Positions 44,291-54,496 are shown, counted from the stretch's first letter. The stretch is 64,000 bases of DNA from Aureimonas altamirensis (GCF_001463885.1 NZ_BBWQ01000025.1:62001-126000), one strand, 5' to 3'. The notes: generated by a model not told the origin, from the sequence alone. Numbers and translations: made by a program.

Positions 44291-45010
44291 ATGAAACTGA
44301 ACGACTTCGACACGCTGACCTTCGATTGCTACGGCACGCTCATCGATTGGGAAAGCGGCATGGTGGAAGGCTTGCGCAGCCTGACCGGGCGTCTGCAGAA
44401 CAGCCTGTCCCGCGATCAGATCCTGCAGGCGCATGCCCGGCACGAATCTGCCCAGCAGGCGTGGACGCCCGCGCGCCCCTACCGGGAGCTTCTGGCCATC
44501 GTCTACAAACGCCTTGCGGAAGAATGGGGGATCGAGGCGTCGTTGGCCGATTGCGAGGCCTATGGCGACAGCGTCAAGGATTGGCCGACCTTCCCGGATT
44601 CAGCAGAAGCCCTGGCTTACCTCAAGTCGCATTATCGCCTGGTGATCCTGTCCAATGTGGACAATCGTTCCTTTGCGCACAGCCAACGCAAACTCGGCGT
44701 CGCCTTCGATGCCGTCTATACGGCCGAAGACATCGGCTCGTACAAGCCAGCCGCCCGAAACTTCGACTATATGCTGGAAAACCTCGGGGGCCTGGGCGTG
44801 GAGAAAGGCCGTATCCTGCATACGGCGGAAAGCCTCTTCCACGACCATCGGCCTGCCAATGCCATGGGCCTGAAGAGTTGCTGGATCTACCGCCGGCATG
44901 CGCAATCGGGCTTCGGCGCGACGATGGACCCCGGCGTCATGCCGCATGTCGATTTTCGCTTCGACAGCATGGCAGACCTGGCTGCCGCCCATCACGCCGA
45001 AACGCGCTAG
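44291..45010 (+). CDS. Haloacid dehalogenase type II family hydrolase
   Basis: A 239-aa HAD-superfamily hydrolase. Motif I is LTFDCYGTLIDWE with nucleophile D12 and T16, a helical cap follows, motif II is LVILSNVDN, and a lysine/aspartate pair lies near YKPAARNFDYML. The D-x-Y-G-T form of motif I is that of L-2-haloacid dehalogenases, but many relatives act on phosphates or are uncharacterised. It directly abuts the stop of the converging small gene. It might share a transcript with the AraC gene, 72 bases upstream. Confidence 0.85.
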   Translation: MKLNDFDTLTFDCYGTLIDWESGMVEGLRSLTGRLQNSLSRDQILQAHARHESAQQAWTPARPYRELLAIVYKRLAEEWGIEASLADCEAYGDSVKDWPTFPDSAEALAYLKSHYRLVILSNVDNRSFAHSQRKLGVAFDAVYTAEDIGSYKPAARNFDYMLENLGGLGVEKGRILHTAESLFHDHRPANAMGLKSCWIYRRHAQSGFGATMDPGVMPHVDFRFDSMADLAAAHHAETR

Positions 45011-45205
45011 CTATTCTCCCCCAAGCGCCTTGCGACGCCGGTGCAGTTCGTCGAGCGTCTCTTGCTGCTCTTCCAGCCGTCGGGCGATGTTTTCCTCGTT
45101 AGCGGCGCCGGAGGCCGCTGCCGCCGCTTCCGTCAGGTCGCGCATATTGGCTTCCACCATCTGGATTTCGCTGTCCAGGGCCGCAAGCTCGTCCGTTTCA
45201 CTCAT
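45011..45205 (-). CDS. Small coiled-coil protein of unknown function
   Basis: A 64-aa acidic protein, probably a single alpha-helical hairpin. It is made of two charged coiled-coil stretches (DELAALDSEIQMVEANMRDLTE and EENIARRLEEQQETLDELHRRRKAL) around an alanine-rich turn. It has no signal or catalytic motif. The ATG at 45205 with nearby GGAG fits a start; frames extending upstream are not protein-like. It has no recognised family. Confidence 0.55.
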   Translation of the reverse strand: MSETDELAALDSEIQMVEANMRDLTEAAAAASGAANEENIARRLEEQQETLDELHRRRKALGGE

Positions 45206-45269
45206 CGATAGGTCTCCGTTCTGAGAGTCCTTGAAGATGTGGGTCGGCGCCGGCCAAGGGCAATGCGCG

Positions 45270-46469
45270 TCAGGCCGGCGGGCACTCCACCGCGATGGCG
45301 GTTGCCTCGCCACCGCCGATGCAGAGCGAGGCGATACCACGCCGAAGGCCCCTCGCCCGAAGAGCGTGGACCAGCGTCACGATCAGGCGTGCTCCCGTCG
45401 CGCCGATCGGATGGCCAAGCGCACAGGCGCCGCCATTGACGTTCAGCCGCTCGCGCGGGATCGACAGTTCGCGCGCGGCCGCCATGGCGACCAGCGCGAA
45501 CGCCTCGTTGATCTCGAACAGATCGACATCGTCGACGCGCCAGTCCAGCCGGTCGAGCAGCCTGGCGATCGCCGGGATAGGCGCCGTCGCGTACCATGCC
45601 GGCTCCTGGGCATGGGTGGTGTGGCCAAGTATCGTTGCCAGCACGGGCAGGCCGTGCGCGCGTGCATGGGCCGAGGTGGTCAGAAGCAGCGCAGCAGCGC
45701 CATCCGCGTTCACCGAGGCGCTTGCCGCCGTGATCGTGCCATCGGGCCTGAAAGCCGGCTTCAGGCCGGGAATACGCTCCGGCTGCACCTTCATCGGATG
45801 TTCGTCCGTATCCACGACGGTTTCGCCGCCCTTGCCCGATACGGTCAGCGGCGCGATTTCGGCCGCGAAGGCGCCGTCGGCCGCCGCAGAACGGGCACGC
45901 GTCAGGGTTTCCATGGCGAAGGCGTCCTGGTCGGCCCGCGAAAACTGATACGCGGCGGCAACCGCCTCGCCGAAATCGCCCATCGGACGCCCTCTCTCAT
46001 AGGCGTCCTCGAGACCGTCCAGCATCATGTGATCGAACACCGTATCGTGACCGACGCGGTAGCCGTTGCGGGCGCGCTTCAACAGATAGGGAGCATTGGA
46101 CATCGACTCCATGCCGCCGCTCACCACCACCGACGCCGACCCGGCGCGGATCAGGTCGTGAGCCAGCATGGTTGCCTTCATTCCCGAGCCGCAGACCTTG
46201 TTGATCGTCGTGGCGGCGACACTGTCGGGCAGCCCGGCGCCGCGCGCGGCCTGCCGCGCAGGAGCCTGGCCCTGGCCGGCCGGCAGGACGCAGCCCATGA
46301 GAACCTCGTCCACCGATGCGCCATCCGGATTTCCTGCCCGCTCCAGGGCCGCCGCAATGACATGGGCGCCGAGCTGCGGCGCCTCGAACGGCGCCAAGGC
46401 ACCCGATAGCCGCCCCAGCGGCGTGCGGACGGCAGAGACGATGACGACGGACTGGTCCGATACGGACAT
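45270..46469 (-). CDS. Acetyl-CoA acetyltransferase (thiolase)
   Basis: Condenses or cleaves acyl-CoA, most likely making acetoacetyl-CoA from acetyl-CoA. The 399-aa protein has the nucleophile C93 in NKVCGSGMKA, the NEAFA motif, NGGACALGHPIGATGAR with H353, and the final C383 in LCIGGGEA. This is the full thiolase set, with length and motifs near AtoB/PhaA. It could serve poly-hydroxybutyrate or ketone-body routes; a phaB neighbour is absent. The start ATG at 46469 precedes the conserved VVIVSAVRTPLG. Confidence 0.92.
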   Translation of the reverse strand: MSVSDQSVVIVSAVRTPLGRLSGALAPFEAPQLGAHVIAAALERAGNPDGASVDEVLMGCVLPAGQGQAPARQAARGAGLPDSVAATTINKVCGSGMKATMLAHDLIRAGSASVVVSGGMESMSNAPYLLKRARNGYRVGHDTVFDHMMLDGLEDAYERGRPMGDFGEAVAAAYQFSRADQDAFAMETLTRARSAAADGAFAAEIAPLTVSGKGGETVVDTDEHPMKVQPERIPGLKPAFRPDGTITAASASVNADGAAALLLTTSAHARAHGLPVLATILGHTTHAQEPAWYATAPIPAIARLLDRLDWRVDDVDLFEINEAFALVAMAAARELSIPRERLNVNGGACALGHPIGATGARLIVTLVHALRARGLRRGIASLCIGGGEATAIAVECPPA

Positions 46470-46626
46470 GCTGGTATCCTCCCGGTGACGCGCGCTGTTA
46501 ACCGCGCTTGCGACTGGACGTCTTATGCAGCATCTTGCGGTCGCGGAACAACAGCATCGCCCCCATGCGACGGGTCGATGCTGCACTGCAAAACAGCGTA
46601 AGGGCGAAATTCACTATGCGCCCGGG

Positions 46627-46658
46627 TTGCGCACATACATGCACCGATGTATCTATGT
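46627..46658 (+). promoter_or_regulatory. RND efflux promoter with AcrR-like operator
   Basis: TTGCGC (46627-46632), a 17-base spacer and TATCTA (46650-46655) form a candidate promoter. Overlapping the spacer and -10, ACATACAT (46633-46640), GCACCG and ATGTATCT (46647-46654) make an inverted repeat matching at seven of eight positions around a six-base centre. The half-sites and spacing resemble the AcrR/TtgR-type operator of acrAB. It lies about 90 bases upstream of the adaptor gene. A TetR-family repressor is expected but not encoded nearby. Confidence 0.65.
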
Positions 46659-46745
46659 CGCACTGCAAATCAGACGCGTCGACCCATGCCCGGAGTCCGC
46701 GCTGTCGTCCGTGCGGCCCGACGCCGCAACAGCAAAGGCATCCCG

Positions 46746-48002
46746 ATGCGTAAGATGAAGACACTCGTCCTGCTGCCCCTCGTGGCCTCGACACTGCTTC
46801 TGGCGGCCTGCCGGGGCGAAGAGCAGGCCGGTGGCGGGGGTGCTCCGCAGATGCCGCCATCCCAGGTCGGCATCGTGACCACCCAGCGCGAGGCTCTGCC
46901 TGTCGTCTCCGATCTTCCCGGGCGCATCGCCCCGACCCGTATCGCCGAGGTGCGTCCGCGCGTGGGCGGCATCATCGTGCGCCGCGTCTTCGAGCAGGGC
47001 TCCGATGTGGAAGAGGGCCAGCCGCTGTTCGAGATCGACCGCGCGACCTACGAAGTCGAGGTCGAGGCCGCCCGTGCCGCCGTCATGCGCGCCGAGGCCG
47101 TGCTTCTGCAGGCCAACCAGGATGCCGAACGCGCACGCCAGCTCGTCTCGACGCGGACGACCAGCCAGTCGAGCCTGGACACGGCCATCGCCACGCAGAA
47201 GCAGGCCGAAGCCGACCTTGCATCCGCCCGGGCCTCGCTGCGCGGTGCCGAGATCAACCTCGACTACACCACGGTGCGTGCGCCGATCGCCGGCCGGATC
47301 GGCCGCGCGCTGGTTACCGAGGGCGCCCTCGTCAGCCAGAACAACACCGAGGCGCTTGCCACCATCCAGCAGCTCGACCCGGTCTATGCAGACGTCCAGC
47401 AGCCGGTTACGGAGCTCATCCGCCTGCGCAACGCGCTGGCGCGCGGCGAGCTGGAGCAGATCGAGCCGGACGTCGCCAAGGTCAGCCTGATGCTGGACGA
47501 CGGCTCCAGCTACGGCGAGCCGGGACGACTTCTGTTTTCGGAAGCCACGGTCGATCCGGCAAGCGGCCAGGTGACGCTGCGCAGCGAGTTCCCCAACAGC
47601 GACGGCAACCTCCTGCCGGGCATGTATGTGCGCGTTGCGGTGGAGCAGGGTATCGACCAGGCCGCCATTGCCGTGCCCAGCCAGGCCGTGCAGCGCGATA
47701 CGGCGGGCCGGGCGCAGCTCTTCGTGCTCGACCCGGACAACAAGGTCATGCTTCGCAACGTCGTCATCGGCCGCGCCATCGGCAACCGTGCGGTCGTTTC
47801 CCAGGGTCTGGAGGCGGGAGAGCGCGTCGTCGTGGACGGGTTCCAGAAGACCGGTCCGGGCGCAACCGTCGAGCCGGTCGAATGGACCGATCCGTCGCAG
47901 GCCCAGCCGGCCGGTGCGGAGGGCGGCGACGCCCAGACACAAACCCCGACCGAGGCTGCGCCGCAAGGCGATGCGGCACCGGCCGGCCAGACGGCCGAAT
48001 AA
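46746..48002 (+). CDS. RND efflux periplasmic adaptor subunit (AcrA/MexA-like lipoprotein)
   Basis: A 418-aa periplasmic adaptor of a drug efflux pump. It has a signal peptide with the lipobox LLAAC, the barrel-sandwich half IAEVRPRVGGIIVRRVFEQG, an alpha-hairpin coiled coil (about 105-170), the second half LDYTTVRAPIAGRIGRALV, and beta-barrel and membrane-proximal domains. A proline/glutamine/alanine-rich tail follows residue 375. The ATG at 46746 has AAAGG seven bases upstream and starts the signal. The permease follows 15 bases later. Confidence 0.92.
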   Translation: MRKMKTLVLLPLVASTLLLAACRGEEQAGGGGAPQMPPSQVGIVTTQREALPVVSDLPGRIAPTRIAEVRPRVGGIIVRRVFEQGSDVEEGQPLFEIDRATYEVEVEAARAAVMRAEAVLLQANQDAERARQLVSTRTTSQSSLDTAIATQKQAEADLASARASLRGAEINLDYTTVRAPIAGRIGRALVTEGALVSQNNTEALATIQQLDPVYADVQQPVTELIRLRNALARGELEQIEPDVAKVSLMLDDGSSYGEPGRLLFSEATVDPASGQVTLRSEFPNSDGNLLPGMYVRVAVEQGIDQAAIAVPSQAVQRDTAGRAQLFVLDPDNKVMLRNVVIGRAIGNRAVVSQGLEAGERVVVDGFQKTGPGATVEPVEWTDPSQAQPAGAEGGDAQTQTPTEAAPQGDAAPAGQTAE

Positions 48003-48017
48003 GGGACCGACAGCCAG

Positions 48018-51000
48018 ATGCCTCGTTTTTTCATCGACCGACCCATCTTTGCCTGGGTGGTCGCGATCTTCATCGTACTGGCCGGCGTGATCTCGATCCC
48101 GAACCTGCCGATCTCCCAGTACCCGAATGTCGCGCCACCGCAGCTGACCATCTCGACGAACTATCCCGGCGCGTCGCCGGAAGACCTTTATCTGCAGGTC
48201 ACCAAGCCCATCGAGGAAGAGCTGAACGGCGTTCCGGGCCTCATCTACTTCGAATCGACGAGTGACGCGAGCGGCCGGGTCGAGATCACCGTCACCTTCG
48301 AATCCGGCACCAACATCGCCCAGGCGGTCGTCGATACGCAGAACCGGATCAAGCGCGTGGAAGCGTCGCTGCCGTCCGTCGTGATGCAGCAGGGCCTCCA
48401 GGTCGAGGAGGCGGGCTCGAGCTTCCTGATGGTCGTCTCGCTGATCGCCGACGAGAATTCCGATCTCGACGCCGTCGGACTGGGCGATTATCTCAGCCGC
48501 AACGTCATCAACGAAATCCGCCGCGTGCCCGGCATCGGCCGCGCCCAGCTGTTCGCCTCCGAGCGGGCCATGCGCATCTGGCTCGATCCCGACAAGCTGA
48601 TCGGGTTGAACCTCTCGGTTTCCGACGTCACCGCGGCCATCCAGTCCCAGAATGCGCAGGTTGCCGCAGGCTCCATCGGCGCGCAGCCGAACCCGGTCAG
48701 CCAGCAGACCACCGCGACCATCCTGGTGCGGGGCCAGCTATCGACCCCCGATGAGTTCGGGGCCATCGTTCTGCGCTCCAACGAAGACGGATCGCTGGTC
48801 CGTCTCCGCGACGTGGCCGACGTCGAGATCGACGCCGAATCCTATGCCTTCACCACCTTCCTGAACGGTCAGCCCAGCGCCGCGATCGGCGTCCAGCTTT
48901 CGCCCACCGGTAATGCGCTGGCTGCGGCGGAGGGCGTCGAAGCGGTGATGGCGCGGCTGCAGCCGCTGTTCCCGCAGGGGGTCACCTACGACATCCCGTA
49001 CAACACCGCGCCTTTCGTCGAAGCATCGATCGAGAAGGTCGTGCACACGCTGATCGAAGCCATCGTGCTCGTCTTCGTGGTGATGTTCATCTTCCTGCAG
49101 AACTTCCGCTACACGATCATTCCGACGCTCGTCGTTCCGGTTGCCCTGTCGGGCACGCTGGCGGTCATGCTGGCGGCGGGCTTTTCGATCAACGTCCTCA
49201 CCATGTTCGCCATGGTGCTCGCCATCGGCATCCTCGTCGACGACGCGATCGTGGTGGTCGAGAACGTCGAACGCATCATGTCCGAGGAAGGGTTGCCGCC
49301 GCTGGAGGCCACCCGCAAGGCGATGTCACAGATCACCGGCGCCATCGTGGGCATCACGCTCGTTCTGGCCTCGGTGTTCGTGCCCCTCGCCTTCTTCCCC
49401 GGGTCGGTCGGCGTCATCTATCGGCAATTCTCGCTGACGATGGTGACGTCCATCCTGTTCTCGGCGTTGATGGCCCTGTCGCTGACGCCGGCCCTCTGCG
49501 CCACCTTCCTGAAGCCCGTAAAGGCCGGTCACAACCATGCCAAGGGCGGCGTCTTCGGCTGGTTCAACCGAGGCTTCGACAAGACGTCGCGGGGCTACAG
49601 CAATATCGTCGGACGCTCGGTGCGCAAGGCCGGTCGCCTGATGCTGATCTACATCGCGCTCCTGGCGGGCCTTGGCTACTTCTACGTCCAGATCCCCAGC
49701 GCCTTCCTGCCCCAGGAAGACCAGGGGTACCTGATCGCCAGCTTCCAGGGCCCCGCCGGCGCAACGTCCAACCGCATGCGGGAAGTGACGCGGCAGAGCG
49801 AGGAGTTCATCCTTGCCAACCCGGCCGTCGACAAGATGATCACCATCCAGGGCTTCTCCTTCTCGGGTACAGGGCAGAATGCCGGCCTCGCCTTCATCAC
49901 GCTGAAGGACTGGTCGGAGCGGACGGGCGAAGGTCAGAGCGCGGGCGAGCTCGGAGGCGCGTTTACCATGCGTCTCCTGCAGTTCCGCGATGCCATCGCC
50001 TTTGCCCTTTCGCCACCGCCCATCCAGGGTCTCGGCAATGCGGGCGGCTTCGAGTTCCGCCTTCAGGACAGGGGAGGCCAGAGCCCGGAGGCGCTTGCCG
50101 CCGCGCGCGACCAGTTGCTGGGAGCGGCCTCGCAAAGCCCCATCCTGACGGATGTGCGCTTCGACGGCCTGCCGGATGGGCCGCAGCTGATCATCAACAT
50201 CGACCGCGAAAAGGCGAACACGTTCGGCATCACCTTTGCCGACATCAACAACACCATCTCCACAAGCCTCGGCTCCAACTACGTCAACGACTTCCCCAAC
50301 AATGGCCGAATGCAGCGCGTCATCGTGCAGGCGGACGAAAGGGCGCGCATGGATGCCGAGCAGGTGCTCCAGCTCAACGTGCGCAACGCCCAGGGCGGCA
50401 TGGTGCCGCTGTCGGCGGTGGCCACGGTGGACTGGACGGTCGGCACATCGCAGTTGATCGGTTACAACGGCTATCCTTCGGCCCGCATCACCGGTTCGGC
50501 AGCGCCCGGCTTCTCCAGCGGCGAGGCGATCGCCGAAATGGAGCGGCTGGCCGGAGACCTGCCCCAGGGCTTCGCCTTCGAATGGACGGGCCAATCCCTG
50601 CAGGAGATCGCGTCCGGCTCGCAGGCGCCGATCCTGATCGGCATGGCCATGCTGTTCGTGTTCCTGTGCCTTGCGGCACTCTATGAAAGCTGGTCCATCC
50701 CGTTCGCGGTGATGCTCGTCGTGCCGCTGGGCATTATCGGCTGCGTCGTCGCCGTGCTGCTGCGCGGCCTGGAGAACGATGTCTACTTCACGGTCGGCAT
50801 CATCACGATCATCGGACTATCGGCCAAGAACGCCATCCTGATCGTGGAGTTCGCCAAGGATCTTAGAGCCGAAGGCAAGGGCCTGATCGAGGCGACCATC
50901 GAGGCAGCGCACCTGCGGTTCCGGCCGATCCTGATGACCTCGCTGGCCTTCACCATGGGCGTCATCCCCATGGCGATCGCCACCGGCGCCAGCGCGGCCA

Positions 51001-51158
51001 GCCAGAACGCCATCGGCACGGCCGTCATCGGCGGCATGATTTCGGCCACCGTTCTGGCCGTGTTCTTCGTGCCGATCTTCTTCGTCTTCGTCATGCGTAC
51101 CTTCTCGCGCGACAAGCCCAAGAAGGACGAGACGCCGGCACCGGTACAGGGCGCCTGA
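48018..51158 (+). CDS. RND multidrug efflux permease (AcrB/MexB-like, HAE1)
   Basis: A 1046-aa inner-membrane proton/drug antiporter with 12 membrane helices and two large periplasmic loops. The proton-relay aspartates D408 and D409 (GILVDDAIVVVENV) match AcrB D407/D408, and the second half has SAKNAILIVEFAKD. It begins PRFFIDRPIFAWVVAIFI, as AcrB homologues do. No TolC-type channel gene follows, so it presumably borrows an outer-membrane partner, perhaps encoded elsewhere. A strong terminator lies 35 bases downstream. Confidence 0.95.
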   Translation: MPRFFIDRPIFAWVVAIFIVLAGVISIPNLPISQYPNVAPPQLTISTNYPGASPEDLYLQVTKPIEEELNGVPGLIYFESTSDASGRVEITVTFESGTNIAQAVVDTQNRIKRVEASLPSVVMQQGLQVEEAGSSFLMVVSLIADENSDLDAVGLGDYLSRNVINEIRRVPGIGRAQLFASERAMRIWLDPDKLIGLNLSVSDVTAAIQSQNAQVAAGSIGAQPNPVSQQTTATILVRGQLSTPDEFGAIVLRSNEDGSLVRLRDVADVEIDAESYAFTTFLNGQPSAAIGVQLSPTGNALAAAEGVEAVMARLQPLFPQGVTYDIPYNTAPFVEASIEKVVHTLIEAIVLVFVVMFIFLQNFRYTIIPTLVVPVALSGTLAVMLAAGFSINVLTMFAMVLAIGILVDDAIVVVENVERIMSEEGLPPLEATRKAMSQITGAIVGITLVLASVFVPLAFFPGSVGVIYRQFSLTMVTSILFSALMALSLTPALCATFLKPVKAGHNHAKGGVFGWFNRGFDKTSRGYSNIVGRSVRKAGRLMLIYIALLAGLGYFYVQIPSAFLPQEDQGYLIASFQGPAGATSNRMREVTRQSEEFILANPAVDKMITIQGFSFSGTGQNAGLAFITLKDWSERTGEGQSAGELGGAFTMRLLQFRDAIAFALSPPPIQGLGNAGGFEFRLQDRGGQSPEALAAARDQLLGAASQSPILTDVRFDGLPDGPQLIINIDREKANTFGITFADINNTISTSLGSNYVNDFPNNGRMQRVIVQADERARMDAEQVLQLNVRNAQGGMVPLSAVATVDWTVGTSQLIGYNGYPSARITGSAAPGFSSGEAIAEMERLAGDLPQGFAFEWTGQSLQEIASGSQAPILIGMAMLFVFLCLAALYESWSIPFAVMLVVPLGIIGCVVAVLLRGLENDVYFTVGIITIIGLSAKNAILIVEFAKDLRAEGKGLIEATIEAAHLRFRPILMTSLAFTMGVIPMAIATGASAASQNAIGTAVIGGMISATVLAVFFVPIFFVFVMRTFSRDKPKKDETPAPVQGA

Positions 51159-51192
51159 CGGACGCCTTCACAGGTACCCGTGCCCAAACGAA

Positions 51193-51234
51193 AAGAGGCC
51201 GCCCGGCATGACGCCGGGCGGCCTCTTCTGTTTT
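51193..51234 (+). terminator. Rho-independent terminator after the RND permease
   Basis: AAGAGGCCGCCCGGC and GCCGGGCGGCCTCTT pair perfectly over 15 bases around the loop ATGAC and are followed by CTGTTTT. It separates the converging RND operon and acs and could serve both. Confidence 0.93.
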
Positions 51235-51250
51235 CTGTTGCCGAAGGCGC

Positions 51251-53209
51251 TCAGGCGCCCTTGCGGTTCTGCCTGTTGTCGATCAGGTCATCGACCACGC
51301 CGGGATCGGCCAGGGTGGACGTATCGCCAAGCGCGCCGAAATCGTCTTCTGCGATCTTGCGCAGAATGCGCCGCATGATCTTGCCGGAGCGCGTCTTGGG
51401 CAGGCCGGGCGAAAACTGAATCTTGTCCGGAGATGCAATCGCCCCGATATCGGCCCGCACGTGCTGGACCAGCTCCTTGCGCAGTTCGTCGCTGGGCTCG
51501 ATGCCATCCATCAGCGTGACATAGCAATAGATGCCCTGCCCCTTGATGTCGTGGGGATAGCCGACCACTGCCGCTTCCGACACCTTCGGATGCGCCACGA
51601 GGGACGATTCCACCTCGGCCGTGCCCATGCGGTGGCCGGACACGTTCAGAACGTCGTCGACCCGGCCGGTGATCCAGTAATAGCCGTCGGCGTCGCGCCG
51701 CGCGCCGTCGCCGGTGAAATACTTGCCGGCATAGGTGGCGAAGTAGGTCTGTTCGAAGCGCTCGTGGTCGCCATAGACCGTGCGCATCTGGCCCGGCCAG
51801 GAATCGACGATGCAGAGGTTGCCGTCGGCCGCCCCCTCGAGGATATTGCCTTCATTGTCGACGATCTGTGGCTGCACACCGAAGAAGGGGCGCGTTGCCG
51901 AGCCCGGCTTCAGCGGGGTGGCGCCGGGCAGCGGGGTGATGAGGATGCCCCCGGTTTCGGTCTGCCACCAGGTGTCGACCACGGGGCAGCGTTCGTCGCC
52001 GACCACACGGTAATACCAGTTCCACGCCTCGGGATTGATGGGTTCGCCGACCGAACCCAGAATACGCAGGGACGCGCGCGACGTCTTGCGCACCGGTTCG
52101 TCGCCGGCGCCCATCAGGGCGCGGATGGCTGTCGGCGCGGTATAGAAGATCGAGACATTGTGCTTGTCCACGACCTGCCAGAACCGCGATGCGTCCGGAT
52201 AGCTCGGGACGCCCTCGAACATCAGCGTCGTTGCGCCGTTGGCCAGCGGCCCATAGACGATGTAGCTGTGCCCGGTCACCCATCCGACGTCGGCGGTACA
52301 CCAGTAGACCTCGCCGTCGCGATAGTCGAATACATGGGCATGCGTCATGGAGGCATAGACGAGGTAACCGCCGGTCGTATGCAGCACGCCCTTGGGCTTG
52401 CCCGTCGAGCCGGAGGTATAGAGGATGAACAGCGGATCCTCGGCGTTCATCTCTTCGGGCGGGCAATCTTCGGAAACGGTCTCGCGCGCTTCGTGCCACC
52501 AGATATCGCGGCCCTCGACGGTGTCGACATCGCCGCCGGTGCGCCGCACCACCAGCACGGTCTCGACCGCCTGGCCGGCCTTTGCGGCGATATCCACCGC
52601 GCGATCGGCGTTCTTCTTGAGGGGTATCGTACGCCCGCCGCGCAGGCCCTCGTCGGCGGTGATCAGGACCGATGAGCCCGCCCCTTCGATACGACCGCCC
52701 AGGGCGTCCGGCGAAAAGCCGCCGAAGACGACGGAGTGGATCGCCCCGATCCGCGCGCAGGCCAGCATGGCATAGGCCGCCTCCGGGATCATCGGCATGT
52801 AGATGGTGACGCGGTCTCCGCGCTTGACGCCGCGGCCCTTGAGCACGTTCGCCATCCGGCAGACTTCGCCGTGAAGCTCTCGATAGGTTATCGACCGGCT
52901 TTCGCCGGGGTCGTCGCCCTCCCAGAGGATTGCGGTCTGGTTGCCGCGGGTTTCAAGGTGGCGGTCGATGCAGTTTGCCGCGACATTCAGCGTACCATCC
53001 TCGAACCAGCGGATGGACACATTGCCGGGCGCGAAGGATGTGTTCTTGACCGTTTCGAAGGGCTTGATCCAGTCGATCCGCCGGCCGTGCTCGGCCCAGA
53101 AACCGTCAGGGTCTTCGATACTGCGCGCGTACCAGTCGGCGTAGGTACTCTCGCTCAGGCGGGCGCCCTTCTTCCATTCGTCCTTGATGGCGACGACCGG
53201 AGTCTCCAT
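51251..53209 (-). CDS. acs: Acetyl-CoA synthetase
   Basis: Activates acetate to acetyl-CoA via acetyl-AMP. The 652-aa protein has the acyl-adenylate P-loop [15 protein letters not shown], the WWQTE motif, the [28 protein letters not shown] hinge and the C-terminal [11 protein letters not shown] whose lysine is the usual acetylation target for control. Length and N-terminus ([13 protein letters not shown]) are standard. The ATG at 53209 has GGAGG six bases upstream. It is a single gene. Confidence 0.97.
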   Translation of the reverse strand: METPVVAIKDEWKKGARLSESTYADWYARSIEDPDGFWAEHGRRIDWIKPFETVKNTSFAPGNVSIRWFEDGTLNVAANCIDRHLETRGNQTAILWEGDDPGESRSITYRELHGEVCRMANVLKGRGVKRGDRVTIYMPMIPEAAYAMLACARIGAIHSVVFGGFSPDALGGRIEGAGSSVLITADEGLRGGRTIPLKKNADRAVDIAAKAGQAVETVLVVRRTGGDVDTVEGRDIWWHEARETVSEDCPPEEMNAEDPLFILYTSGSTGKPKGVLHTTGGYLVYASMTHAHVFDYRDGEVYWCTADVGWVTGHSYIVYGPLANGATTLMFEGVPSYPDASRFWQVVDKHNVSIFYTAPTAIRALMGAGDEPVRKTSRASLRILGSVGEPINPEAWNWYYRVVGDERCPVVDTWWQTETGGILITPLPGATPLKPGSATRPFFGVQPQIVDNEGNILEGAADGNLCIVDSWPGQMRTVYGDHERFEQTYFATYAGKYFTGDGARRDADGYYWITGRVDDVLNVSGHRMGTAEVESSLVAHPKVSEAAVVGYPHDIKGQGIYCYVTLMDGIEPSDELRKELVQHVRADIGAIASPDKIQFSPGLPKTRSGKIMRRILRKIAEDDFGALGDTSTLADPGVVDDLIDNRQNRKGA

Positions 53210-53347
53210 TCCATTCCTCCCAGCATTTCATTTCGGCAGCAGACGCGGCTGCCCTGCATGCAATCTAGTCAGCCCCGGGCGCAAAGGGAATTACCGCCGG
53301 TGCCTAATTGCCGCCCGGCATGCCGCAATTCTGCGACAGGGTCGGCG

Positions 53348-54403
53348 TCACGACCCATCGCCCTCCTCCACGGGCCCGCCCAGAACATCCTTGACGTACA
53401 GCTCGCTCACGAGGGTCTGGGCAACGGCCAGCATGGGCACCACAAGGATCAGGCCAAGAAGGCCGAACAGCACGCCGAACAGAAGCTGCGCGCCGACCAT
53501 CAGCGCCGGCGCGATGGAAGAGGTGAAGCGTTGGGCGATCGGTTCGGCGACATTGCTTTCGACACCCTGGATCAGCAGATAGACGCCAAGCGCCCACAGG
53601 GCCATCTCCATCCCTTCCGACCAGGCGGCCAGCACGATGATGACGCCGGCGGCGAACGGCCCGATGGTCGGGATGAAGGCCAGGAAGCCGGCTTGCAAAG
53701 CCAGCAGGAAGGCATAAGGCATCCCGATCGCCCACAGGCCGATCCACGATACGACGAAGACGATCACCATCGAAATGCCGACACCAGCCAGCCACAGGCG
53801 AAGCGAGTGCGCGCTTTTGCGCAACACGTCGTCGAACCGGGCTCGCTTGTCCTTCGGCACAAGGCTGACCAGCCCACGGCGGTACAACCCGGGCTGCCAG
53901 GATATAAAGATGGCCAGGAACAGCATCACGAAGATGTTGCCGAACCCGCCAAGAACGGAAAACACGGCCTGCGACGCCGACGAGAATACGCCCGAGGGAT
54001 CGGGCAGAAGCTGGCTCAGCGTATCCCCGTCCGATCCTCCCCCGACCGGAAGACCGCTATCGCGGAGCGCTTCCAATGCCCGTCCGAACTGCTGCTCGAC
54101 GGCAGCGAACAACTCGTTCCACTGCTGCACCAGCGCGACGCCGCCCAGGGCGACCGGCGTTGCGACAAGGGCGAAGATCGCCAGGTAGGACAGAAGCAGC
54201 GCCACCGGCCTCGGGATGCCGATCCACTGGAACAGTTTGGAGCAACCATCGAAAATGGCGGCCAGGATGAAACTGGCGAACAGTATGAAGACGGCGGACG
54301 AGCCGACATACAGCGTCAGCAGGCCGACGACCATGGCCAGCACGATCGCGGTAACCGTGACGGTCTGCCGGGCGAGGTCCGGCGAAGAGGCTTGGCGAAA
54401 CAC
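53348..54403 (-). CDS. AI-2E family (PerM-like) inner-membrane transporter
   Basis: A 351-aa protein with about seven to eight membrane helices. It shows the family pattern: two N-terminal helices, a large loop (about 90-140), then LSQLLPDPS, VMLFLAIFISWQP, and a C-terminal LLQGVESNVAEPIAQRF/LLFGVLFGLLGLILVVPM pair. Relatives export AI-2 (TqsA), extrude sodium, or are uncharacterised; no function can be assigned. The start is a GTG at 54403. A parS-like site lies just upstream. Confidence 0.82.
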   Translation of the reverse strand: MFRQASSPDLARQTVTVTAIVLAMVVGLLTLYVGSSAVFILFASFILAAIFDGCSKLFQWIGIPRPVALLLSYLAIFALVATPVALGGVALVQQWNELFAAVEQQFGRALEALRDSGLPVGGGSDGDTLSQLLPDPSGVFSSASQAVFSVLGGFGNIFVMLFLAIFISWQPGLYRRGLVSLVPKDKRARFDDVLRKSAHSLRLWLAGVGISMVIVFVVSWIGLWAIGMPYAFLLALQAGFLAFIPTIGPFAAGVIIVLAAWSEGMEMALWALGVYLLIQGVESNVAEPIAQRFTSSIAPALMVGAQLLFGVLFGLLGLILVVPMLAVAQTLVSELYVKDVLGGPVEEGDGS

Positions 54404-54480
54404 GATGAGGAACTTTCGGGCGGTTGCAGGCCACTCGACAAGTAGGACCCGCCCCCATCATTCACAGGGTGCCGGGCATT

Positions 54481-54496
54481 TGTTTCACGTGAAACC
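54481..54496. other. parS-like centromere site (1)
   Basis: TGTTTCACGTGAAACC matches the ParB target TGTTTCACGTGAAACA at 15 of 16 bases; only the last base differs. It is intergenic, between the AI-2E family gene and the PLP-homeostasis gene, about 5 kb from parB. Confidence 0.88.

Noticed and set aside
46498-46560. Short minus-strand frame ending in a basic tail, upstream of the RND operon
   Set aside because: It overlaps the RND promoter and operator in its longer form, resembles no family I recognise, and lacks a convincing start.
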